NCBI GenBank assembly: GCA_002633005.1
Contig: NMRA01000150.1
Span: 202,434-266,433, forward strand
DNA: 64,000 nt
Source: Phoronis australis
Taxonomy: Eukaryota; Phoronida; Phoronidae
Reading direction: 5' to 3'
The notes under the pieces were generated by a model that saw nothing but the letters and a program-made list of their open reading frames with translations, searched no databases and was not told where the DNA came from. A program made the position numbers and the translations under genes. Shown one piece after another: positions 1-9,407 of the stretch. Each line of letters begins with the position of its first letter. The first letter of the stretch is position 1.

Positions 1-235
1 TTTGGCCTTCTAGATCCTACTAGTGCCTGGGACAAACAGATACATTGCATAAACAAACCCTGGATCATGTTTTGTGTCCCGTCGGAAGAAAATTTAAATT
101 CGAAAACATCTTCTGAAAACGCACAAAAAAGTGTATTAGTAAAATCTACTGATTTTTAAGTGGTTTTAAAAAACAATCGGTAAACTCACCGATTTTTGTC
201 TCATTACTTTGATACGTGTCTCTTCCGATAAGTTA
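1..235. repeat. dispersed repeat, copy 1 (direct repeat of 1557-1785)
   Basis: This segment and 1557-1785 align in the same orientation through shared landmarks: a TTTGGCCTT start, a 'tgggacaaa/tgggacatt' block, 'gatacattg', a 'caaaaaagtg' block followed by 'attagt', and a run of Ts with 'aagtggtttt'. Identity is roughly 65-70% by eye. No coding potential was seen. It may be the end of an old dispersed element that starts before the window. Confidence 0.45.
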
Positions 236-1311
236 GTACCTAACGTGCACACGAGCACTCCAAATTGGAACGCTAAGTCCCGCGTGGTTGCGTTGCACGC
301 GAAACAAGATGGCGGACGACCTTTGGAGCCTGACGACAATAGGTAACCGGACTATATATTTATACACCGGTGACCTAAAGTCGTGAATATAAGCATAATA
401 AGTGCCGATTGTCATACTACCCAATGTCCGTTAGCAACTGCTCATGTGATGTCATGGACATATGTCAGCCTTCACAAATATACGTGTTTTGACAATCTTA
501 ATCCTTGTGTAACGGGGGCGGTATCTACGACCAAGGCGCCCCGATTTTACGAGCCCGGTGCGGACTGAGGGTGATATTGAAAACTAAAAGTTGGTGAATA
601 ATACATAGGTTTATTGTATGAATATATAACTACAATATTCCACACTTACAAGCAATCCAGTTGTTCCATGATTTAGTATCGCAGCGTTGTGGTTGAACTA
701 GTCTGCTTGTAAACCACTTTCCACTATTTTCTTGGCCTTTTTCTGTGTGGTTTTCTGTTCTTTCAAAAGGCGGCAGCATATGACAACCATAGAAGTCATT
801 ATAAAATGGCTGCCGAAAAGCAATGCACAGTTGAACAACTCGGCATAAGTAAAAGAAAACGTTTGAATCAACGAATGTTATATATTTGTGAGAGTTAAAT
901 CAAATCCTATTCAGATCATAACTTTGAAGTGGAATGATTGGGTGAGTACGACAACAAGACGGTTTTATGCTTAGGCGGACGACCATTGGGTTCCCTAGTA
1001 TACATGTTTGCTTCTTGAACTCTGCGACTGGACTCCTCGTGTCTGACAGAGACAAAGCTTAAGTACACAATTTCAACCAATCAGACACGATCTGACGGGC
1101 AAGGCCCATAGCTCCTAGCTTCTGACCATATTTGGCCATGTCCAAAGGACTTAACATCATAGGAAAATTCCATACGTAATACACTGCTTGACCACTAGAG
1201 GGCGCATATATCTTACTTACATAATCATGTCCAGGGCACTCCTGTTACACTTGTTTGTCTCCGTAAGCAGAGTTTTGAAACGGTCGCTGATATCGGCGGC
1301 CATTTTGAATG

Positions 1312-1904
1312 AGGCCCTAAAGTCGTGACCGTTTCGGTTAGACGGAAATACACGAAGTAAGACCTCACAAGTCAACTACAGTGCGTACAATTACTCTAGA
1401 TGACATAAAAATGCATTGCATTGTTTATTAATTCAGTTTCAATTGAAATAAATTGTTATAAGTTTTGCACCCAACTTTGATGTGCACAGACGTTTTCAAT
1501 GAGGTTGTTCACGTAAAACGCTAAGAACCCAGCATCAATTATCGCTCTTTATTTTATTGTTTTGGCCTTACAAAACTTGATCAACCCTGGGACATTTTGA
1601 TACATTGTTCAAGCTACCCCTGGAGCGCGTGTTTGAGTAAATTTGAACGATAAATATTTTCGAAAATATATCCCAAAAATGCCCAAAAAAGTGAATTAGT
1701 GAAATATGCTGTTTTTAAGATACATTTGAAAAAAGAAGCCACTCACTGTTTGTTATCATATTGTGAATACGAACACGTCCGGGTATTCGTTTGACGTTCG
1801 TAAGCAGACGAACGCTGGAAACTTCAACGCCAGATGTCGCAGGACCGCGCAGAAGAGGAAATAAGATCGTTCACGACTTTAGGGCACTCACGACTTTAGG
1901 GCCT
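1312..1904. repeat. 593-bp segment bounded by 17-bp inverted repeats
   Basis: AGGCCCTAAAGTCGTGA at 1312-1328 is matched by its exact reverse complement at 1888-1904. A further copy of the inner part lies at 1871-1885 and another at about 371-383. The arrangement resembles a small non-autonomous DNA element, but no clear target-site duplication is visible. Confidence 0.35.
1557..1785. repeat. dispersed repeat, copy 2
   Basis: Second diverged copy of the segment at 1-235, same orientation, about 1.55 kb downstream. The spacer (240-1556) contains no recognisable gene. Confidence 0.45.
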
Positions 1905-2959
1905 CTGACGGTAATTGAAAATACTACAGATTGTTGTAAATTCTTTGCTGAAATAAAGACTTACGTTTACGGAATTGTTTCTATATCTTGTCACCGAAAG
2001 CCATATTTATTTTCCGAATGATTTTTAAAAAACACAACTAGCAAACCTTCGGAGAACCTAAATATCGGACACTATGTTTCCCTATACGCCACATCGCGGA
2101 AAACTGACTAACCACGTAATGGCCGCAGGCACCTTGTAGCCAGATTTCAGCTCGAGTGTTTTGACATAATGCTGCTAGAACAAAGGTCCATTCGCAACAA
2201 AAGTATCCAAATCTGATGACAGCGCCAAGTCGTTTTGATGAATTAGTGCAGACGACTAAAGCATGTGCAAACTCACGTCTGCAGTTTTTAGTATCTCTTT
2301 GCCTTCTTGATATGACACCCGCATGTGCGCGGTCGGGGGTTTGACTTGAGTTTAAAAACAAATGAAAACCAGGAGCAGTGACATATTGTCAGTTCAATGA
2401 GATGATTTCATTGAGGAAAAAGATTTTGTTTTCAACTTTTATAACCGATTTTAGGCCGACTTGGGTGTCGAAATTGCATCTCCTTTCGATGAAATCAAAA
2501 CGAGGCAACGCTGGAAAAATGAGACGGTGCCGGGCATTGAATGCATTACAGCGGAACAAAAATTGGTGTCTTTTAATTCTAAGATTATGCTTCAAGTAAG
2601 ATTTTATGAAATGTCTGATATTTAGGGTCCGTCTGATAATTTGGTACACTATATATAGGCACTGTTGGAGACAGGGCTCATAAGGTCTCACTGCAATACT
2701 AAGTATGCAGCTTTGCGCCGATGTTGGGTAAAAAATGGATAAATAAAATCTGACACAAAATTAGTGTCATTAAAAACTACACTCTTCCTTGAACAAAATA
2801 AAATATTAACCAGTGTTGGAAAACTTGGCGTTGCACCATTATTTTGCTGCTAAAGTTCACAGTGGAACGATCTTTTGCGACAGCTTTTGGCGCCATGACA
2901 CACTGCGTCACTTTTTGGCCAGTATCTTTTTTCGCCAATTCTTCAATCAACTGTTTTTC
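1905..2959. other. no gene recognised
   Basis: About 1 kb of AT-rich DNA. It has a 107-codon minus-strand ORF (2038-2361) and a 100-codon one (2389-2691), neither with recognisable motifs or splice context. I see nothing supportable here. Confidence 0.4.
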
Positions 2960-3415
2960 TTCCTCAAGGTTGCATACATGTCACATCAAATTATTAGAAC
3001 TAGTTTCATTTTGTTATAAGTTGTAGTATTTTAGTACTAGCATACCGAATTTCAGAACAAACTTTGCTGCTGCAAAGCTGCCATCATCTCCTGGGAGATG
3101 TCGCAATGAATTGGCGCATGTGCATGTCACGAGCGTACTGTTTTCAAAATGGCATCAGACTTTTCTTTGTTACAAAAGGCAGAGAGTTCTACAATTTAAG
3201 AAAATGACGGCGATTAGATTGTTTTTCACTTAAACGGCTGTAACGGGCAAATTAAGAGTCTTTTGACTCCCAAATTTTGCATGCACCCCTGCCGGTCATT
3301 ACCTCTACATGTTGATATAAGTTTCACGACGAGGTGACGAGCAGAATTACCCGGGCTGTGTGAAATTTCGGGTCTAACTGAGCTCAACACACAGTAGTAC
3401 CTAGCTGTATTTTTT
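2960..3415 (+). repeat. outer inverted-repeat arm, left
   Basis: Its reverse complement aligns with 8600-9035 over about 430 bp. Shared blocks include 'acagctaggtac', 'ctgtgtgttgagctc', 'tctgctcgtcacc', 'aaacttatatcaacatgtag', 'agtgaaaaacaatcta', 'ccttttgtaacaaagaaaa' and 'gtgacatgta'. Small indels separate the blocks, so the copy is old. Confidence 0.7.
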
Positions 3416-3549
3416 TTCAGAGATGGGTAAATTCATGTAAAGGGGTTCACTGACAGTGATGTCAAAAACATAATTTATGCCTGTTTCTGAGGCTTTTAAG
3501 CAGTGAACAGTTTTATTATAAAGTTAATATATTGAAGAGATAGCAGAAA

Positions 3550-3715
3550 TGTAGTCGGTGGGCCAGATTTTGTAGGGCCTCTAGAAAATGGTTTTTGTGA
3601 GTACTTTAGGGGGGCAATTTTATTTTGGTGTTTTTTAGTTCATTTATTAGAGTGTTTTCAAAATCTAAAAAGTTCCCACATATAAAGTTGCACATTTTTG
3701 AGAAATTTGAGTTTG
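3550..3715 (+). repeat. inner inverted-repeat arm, left
   Basis: Reverse complement matches 6570-6708: 'ggtgggcca', 'gtgagtacttt' plus a run of Gs, and further in 'aaaagttccca' and 'tgcacattttt'. Confidence 0.6.
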
Positions 3716-4285
3716 ATGTTACCTAATAATCACCAAAGAGCTTAGTAAACTTATATTTGTAAAAACAACAGTTTTGGTGACTTTTTTGTAAAACAAGTAA
3801 TATGGTCCCATCAGTGCCATTGTATTGAACAATATTACACTCACATTACATGTTTTACTATTGTAAATTAATTGTAAACAGTGAAATTTAAAAAACGTAA
3901 AGAGACACCTAGTGGCAAAAATACAAACTAAGTCTGAATGTTTCTAGGAAGTTATTCTGGCATTGTCAGGCAACAAAAATAACACAAAACACTTGAGACT
4001 GGGCAAAATTTGTGCCTCAATGACTAAAACATTGACTAATGGTGTAAAATACAGCTTGTTTGCATAATACACCAGAAATATGTTATAGTACAAAAACAAT
4101 ATAGTTGAATGATCTCTGTGAATGTGCACAAAGACTGTATTAAAATAGATTATTCTGACAGCGTTTATTAAGCAGTATGAGACAAATACATGACAATGAT
4201 CAAAGTATGTACTTTCTATGACTTAATCAACAAATAAAATTAACTTTTTAATACAAAAAAGGAAATAACGGGGTTGGAGGTCTAT

Positions 4286-4555
4286 TTAGGGTTGGCCTGT
4301 CAAAGAACTATCCAATGTTATGCAGTCAGTGTTGCTGATGTTACTACAGTTGTCACAGCTGCACATTTCTGTACAGTTTGACCCAGCATTGCAGCACAAA
4401 CTCAGTTTCCCAGCACACATGTTCTTCTTGCACTTGCAGCGTTCATCGTTTAGTACTGTCAATGGAGATGCGGTCATTGCCATACATATTAACTGCAAAG
4501 CTCCACCGCCAAGGAGCCAACTATGGTCGATTAGAGAGGGTACAGCACTGCACAC
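4286..4555 (-). pseudogene. cysteine-rich (tesmin/TSO1 CXC-like) protein fragment
   Basis: An 89-codon minus-strand ORF. Its centre is a dense cysteine array with the spacing CKCKKNMC, then CC, then C-x3-C-x-C-x2-C followed by SN (about residues 41-72). The CxCKK...CxC..C pattern is that of tesmin/TSO1-like CXC DNA-binding domains, known from cell-cycle regulators and also from multicopy genes of invertebrates. The fragment lies between the inverted repeats of the 2.96-9.03 kb element and downstream of a second ORF in the same direction (4753-4985). No start or splice sites could be fixed. It could be a transposon-encoded protein or a captured host gene; the domain reading is moderate, the function inferred. 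Confidence 0.4.
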
Positions 4556-4752
4556 TGGTGATTAGCCCGCAGGCAATGAAGGGTCAAACACTAAGTCCTT
4601 GTTTGGAGGCGGGCACTATTTGGGCAAACGTTTGATTCAAAATATGTTACAATGGGCTGTGTTAATTAGAGTCAGCAAGTGAATTATTGAACACTAGCCT
4701 CAATTCACTTTCGTATCTCTTAGTCAGGCACAAACTACAACAGTGAGTAGCT

Positions 4753-4985
4753 TCAACAATATTTCTTAAGATTGCCTGTCCAAATAACTTCATGCACACC
4801 AGCTTTCTGAAGAACAGCTTCAAAGTCTTGCTTTATTTTTGAAAGGCAAATGACATCTCCATGTGCTAGAAGCTTTGATTCAATGAACTCCAAACAAAAC
4901 TGTAGAAAAACATCTCTGAAAACTGGGGATTCGTCACTCTCCACAATCTTTGTCTTTCTCTTTTTTACAGCATGATGATCTGTGG
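4753..4985 (-). pseudogene. putative upstream part of the CXC-type protein, unrecognised domain
   Basis: Open on the minus strand from about 4985 to the stop at 4753. It begins with a basic, nuclear-signal-like stretch (HHAVKKRKTKI), then an acidic SDES, then a helical segment with FLQFCLEFIESKLL and KIKQDFEAVLQKAGVHEVIW. This looks like protein rather than noise: amphipathic spacing and no low complexity. I do not recognise the family. It lies 200 bp before the cysteine-rich ORF in the same direction, so both may be pieces of one broken gene. Confidence 0.3.
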
Positions 4986-6569
4986 TACTTGGCTTCTAAG
5001 ACACAAGGTCTTTATCTTTGAATTTCATTTGCATATTCAGGGCTCTGGACTGAGCTGTTGCTTGCGATACAAGTCCAACTGAAAAAAACCCGAACTGTTA
5101 ACACTAATTTAACATTCAACTATGAGTGAGTTGGCATGCAACTTTTTCAGACGGACGTATCAGGAGCTGATCCACCACCAGCCTAACAAATTTACATGCC
5201 GTTTGACCTGTAGCCTAATAATGTTGATCGTCTAATAATTAGATCAGTAGATGCAGCTGAAAATAAATCAGCTGATATACCTGTGCAGTGATTGAAATTT
5301 AATTTTTTTAAATCAGATGCTCAAACCATAGTCAATCGATTTACACTTAAGGTAATCGACGTTTGACGAAATGGACAGTGGCTTCCATCGTCCTCAAATT
5401 TCGACGGCGACGATGGCCACTTAGGCACTTTAATTTAATTATCATTGCAGCTGCTACCTAAGTAATTAATGTTTACAAAAAATTGAGACTACGGCAGGGG
5501 ATGACGGCCACTTGGGCATGTTGTTTGGAACTATCTACTCCATTTAACCTTCTCAAAAATTTTAGACTTAAAGTGCTTTAAAATCACACCCACAGTATAA
5601 CGCCATAGGATTATCCCTTAGCGCAAGCAGTGTCGATGTGGCAACTGAATGGAGTGTTCGAAAAACAGGATTGCAGGAGTATTTGTTTAAACTGGGAACA
5701 AATGAAAACATTAACGACCTCCTCAGAGGCATCTCTCTACGCGGTACTTCTAAACTTATAGGAACATAATTTGCCGAAAAGTATCCGGCATATGAAGTAC
5801 CTATAGTATGATCATCGTCTCTACTGGGTCAGCAGTATTGTCTAAGGCCTAGGCAGTCAAGGGGCTGAACAAGTTAAAAAACAACTGGTGATAATACTGA
5901 ATCACACGTGGAAAACACCAAAATGTATTTTTAAAAAACACGTACCTGTTTTTGAAAGCTATACTTCTTTCTCTTTCTTGAAATGTGGCCCATAATGTAC
6001 TTTTCCTGCTAACAAATGATGCACTCATGTTTCAGAATGTTCCTATCTTGTTCAGGTTAATTGGGTGTTTCAGATTTTGGAAGTGATTGATTTTCTTGGG
6101 AAATCTTGGATAACATCTGTATCACTTTCAGCAACTTCAGCTTTAGTACTACTGTTGGTGCCTTGAAACGTTGCTATGCCGTTCTATGTCCTTTCAATTT
6201 TCTGGTCTGACACTTGGTATTCTAGTCTATAGCACTCAGCAGTATACTGTGTAGGCTACCAGGGCATGCAGCTGTTTTCTGCACAAACGTTTGTGACACC
6301 TCTTCTTCTTTTTGATCTACTGATCTACAGAGTTCCACAGTCAATCAGCTTTCGTCAGGAAGCTTTCCTAAGCTTCTTTAGGCTCTGACATCACAATTTT
6401 GTGCTGTTTGATAAACCTTGAATTATACAGACATCACATTCCATGGGAGCAGCCATATTGAAGTAACTAAGCACAACAATACAATCTGGCTCTCTGATTG
6501 GTCAATTCACTAGAAAAGCGACATCAAGTGGCAGGAATGTGCATCATATTTTGTGCAACAAAAACACCT

Positions 6570-6708
6570 TTTTTTTAAAAAAATGTGCAAGTGTAGACGT
6601 GGGAACTTTTTGGAATTTGATTTATAGGTATATTATCTAGCCACATAGAAAAAACTAGGTTGCCCCCCCAAAGTACTCACAAGGATGAACTGGCCCACCG
6701 ACTAGTGG
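6570..6708 (-). repeat. inner inverted-repeat arm, right
   Basis: Partner of 3550-3715. The nested arrangement of two inverted pairs suggests either subterminal inverted repeats of one element or one element inserted inside another. Confidence 0.6.
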
Positions 6709-6913
6709 TTTCATGTGGTAATCTTTCAAAGTTTTTACAGAATTCATAGTTTGATCTCAAAATCGAGCAAATTTTCAGACTCGGAAGTGTAACATTCGTA
6801 ACCGGCGAAGTTAAAATCCTTACATAAGGCTGCAATTCTTGTTGTTTTAAATCTTTAATGGAATGAATAAAATAGCCAATGGTCATTGCAGGACTGAGGT
6901 CTTTCCATGACAT
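6677..6913 (-). other. unrecognised minus-strand ORF, 78 codons
   Basis: Begins MSWKDLSPAMTIGYF and is protein-like in composition. Its last third runs into the inner inverted-repeat arm, so any coding end is lost. It has the same direction as the CXC remnants and may be another part of the same element. No domain recognised. Confidence 0.2.
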
Positions 6914-7732
6914 CTATAATTAACCAAATTAAGTACTTACAAATGCGGTAACGGGTGTGACTCATTCCGTCAAACCCTAGGACGAACTTCAAACAGATGA
7001 TTTCCCATATTGCTGACGACCGGTTACTTCAAACTGGTTGTCAAAAGCAACTTCTAGCAACACCCGAAATGCCTAGACCATTTAGTTTGAAGCGCATTGA
7101 TTTTGTTCAACAAATGGTGGGCAATTCTGTGAAAACGTCAACCTCGAGACAAAAATTTAAAATTGTGGCTGCACTAACATTTCTCATCTCTTCTGAAAGC
7201 CCATTCTCTGTAGTTTCAGGACCCATATTTGACTGTCCTATAACTTAATTTTTGCCTAAATGGACCCATTTTTGTGGTCACTTGACCCTAAAAAAGCTTG
7301 CTTTTTATGTGTGTTGCTTATTATTGTCATAAAAAAGCTAATTATGGGTTTTTCACTATACTGTTAAATTTGTACAATCACATGAACTACAAACTTTATA
7401 AAAAATAACATTTCAACTTTGGCACATCATTGACCTCTTGGGGTCATAGGTCAACTCCTGGATATCATGGTGCCTTACGTTCATCACAAAAAAGTGTTAA
7501 AAAGTTTAGTTACGTTGAAGGGTTGAAAATTATTAATCAAAAGTAAAATAATTTCATATTCTCTTTTAACTTGTTACTCAATACTATTGACCAAAATTTT
7601 GGATCCCATTGATTATTCGTTTAGTCAAAAATTGCGTGACAGACGTACAGCAAATTTGTTCGTTGCTCATGTCCATCCGTCGCATCCGTGAAATTGCAAT
7701 TTTTCAGCCAATAAAAACAACCTTAGGTCATA

Positions 7733-8274
7733 CTTTACTTTCTTACCTTGCATAAGATAAAATGTATCTCACACCTAAGAATCTTAAAACGTTAAAGTAT
7801 TACAAAGGCAGTATGTTTACTGTCTTAACTTGCATAAGATAAAATGTATCTCACACCTAAGAACCTTAAAACGTTAAAGTATTACAAAGGCAGTATGTTT
7901 ACTTTCTTAACTTGCATAAAATAAAATGTATCTCACACCTAAGAACCTTAAAACGTTAAAGTATTACAAAGGCAGTATGTTTACTTTCTTAACTTTGCAT
8001 AAGATAAAATGTATCTCACACCTAAGAACCTTAAAACGTTAAAGTATTACAAAGGCAGTATGTTTACTTTCTTAACTTTGCATAAGATAAAATGTATCTC
8101 ACACCTAAGAACCTTAAAACGTTAAAGTATTACAAAGGCAGTATATTTACTTTCTTAACTTTGCATAAGATAAAATGTATCTCACACCTAAAAACCTTAA
8201 AACGTTAAAGTATTACAAAGGCAGTATGTTTACTTTCTTAACTTTGCATAAGATGAAATGTATCTCACACCTAA
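7733..8274. repeat. minisatellite, ~83 bp x 6.6
   Basis: Seven occurrences of 'gcataagataaaatgtatct' or a one-base variant, spaced about 83 bp apart. Each unit continues through 'cacacctaagaaccttaaaa', 'cgttaaagtattacaaaggc' and 'agtatgtttactttctta'. Units are 95% or more alike, so expansion is far younger than the surrounding element. Confidence 0.9.
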
Positions 8275-8599
8275 ATCAAACCTTGAAAAGAGGCCTGAAC
8301 TACCTGTTTCAGCATTTTAATATGAAATTTGAAAGTGTAAAGGTTGGTTACTGGCATCCACATATTCCTAAATAGTGCACAGTATTTTTCTTTTTTACTT
8401 TGAAAAGTAAAAATTTATTAGTTCCATAAAGTCCCACTGCAAGCGCTGTTTTTTGTGACGTCACTGAGGCTGTACAGCACAAAGAGATATAGGTCATTAG
8501 CCTTGGGAGTATGTAGTCCAGTCGACAGATCAACATGTGCATACTCACAAATTTTTTCATATTTCTTTCCTGAGATGTTGATTCATCCAGGGGCCTAGC

Positions 8600-9035
8600 C
8601 AGCCGGCTAGCTGTATGAAGACTATCTTCAAAATACAGCTAGGTACCAGTAGCACTGTGTGTTGAGCTCTGTTAGACCCGGGTAGTTCTGCTCGTCACCT
8701 TGTCGCGAAACTTATATCAACATGTAGGCCGGCAGGGTAGCGTGCAAGTCTCTGGGTGTCGACCGACTCTCACCTTGCCTGCTGGGGCCATTTAAGTGAA
8801 AAACAATCTAGTAAACAGTATATTATCTCATAATTCTCAGCCTTTTGTAACAAAGAAAATGGTACGCTCAACACGCGCTATTTCCTAAAATTTTGCGACA
8901 TCTGTCGGGAAATGATGACAGCTTCGCAGGAGCAGAATTTTTCATGAAATTCAGTTTCCTGGTTTTAAAATACTAAAAACTGTAAGGAAATGAAATCAGC
9001 CCTAAGAAATTTTTGTGACATGTACACAAGTTAGA
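8600..9035 (-). repeat. outer inverted-repeat arm, right
   Basis: Reverse-complement partner of 2960-3415. Just inside it, 'gctgtatgaagactatctt' recurs at about 54300, so part of this arm belongs to a dispersed family. Confidence 0.7.
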
Positions 9036-9306
9036 TCGCTTGTTATACTTGGAAGAAGAATAACTCGGGGAACAGATTTCGTCCATTGAAAATATATGGA
9101 GTTGGCTGTCCATGTACTATGGTCTATTCTTACACAGATTAGATATGTTTGGCATAAGAACTAACACGTCGTTATGGCATTCCTGTCGCTGCAAATAAGC
9201 CAAACTTGTCACGGCAATATTCAAACTCAACATAGTCACGAGTCACAAAATAGTGTATGGAGAACACGACATATATTTTAATTTTATTGTTGTTGCCTGT
9301 TTTCAG

Positions 9307-9407
9307 GCGGCCGTGGTGGTAAGCGTAGTCATAAAGGAGAGCATCGACGATTTACTGGCTTTGAAGAATTAGCAGCGCAGTCAAAGGAAATTGAAAAAGA
9401 ACGCGAG
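9307..9407 (+). CDS. PDAP1: PDAP1 exon (first visible)
   Basis: Acceptor ttttcag, donor gaggtagta. Enters with two bases of a split Gly codon, leaves in phase 0. Encodes [12 protein letters not shown], then [19 protein letters not shown]. Confidence 0.9.

Larger units (their letters stand above)
2960..9035 (-). mobile_element. putative old DNA transposon, ~6 kb, long inverted repeats, CXC-protein remnants
   Basis: The segment is bracketed by long inverted repeats (about 2960-3415 and 8600-9035). A second, inner inverted pair lies at about 3550-3715 and 6570-6708. Remnants of a cysteine-rich protein on the minus strand lie between the arms (4286-4985), as does an 83-bp minisatellite (7733-8274). 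Long inverted ends around a decayed ORF are seen directly; calling it a transposon is inference. No superfamily can be named: no DDE motif is readable, and the exact ends and target duplication are eroded. It ends about 270 bp before the first visible PDAP1 exon, so it may sit in PDAP1 intron 1 or in the promoter region. Confidence 0.5.

Noticed and set aside
309-344. ATGGCGGACGAC start in good context with a GT donor whose phase would fit the first visible PDAP1 exon
   Set aside because: The encoded residues do not resemble the conserved PDAP1 start, and phase agreement has a one-in-three chance. It is too weak to annotate.
1679-1700. ATGCCCAAA, resembling the PDAP1 start MPK
   Set aside because: It is inside a dispersed repeat, has no splice donor after the third codon and runs into a stop.
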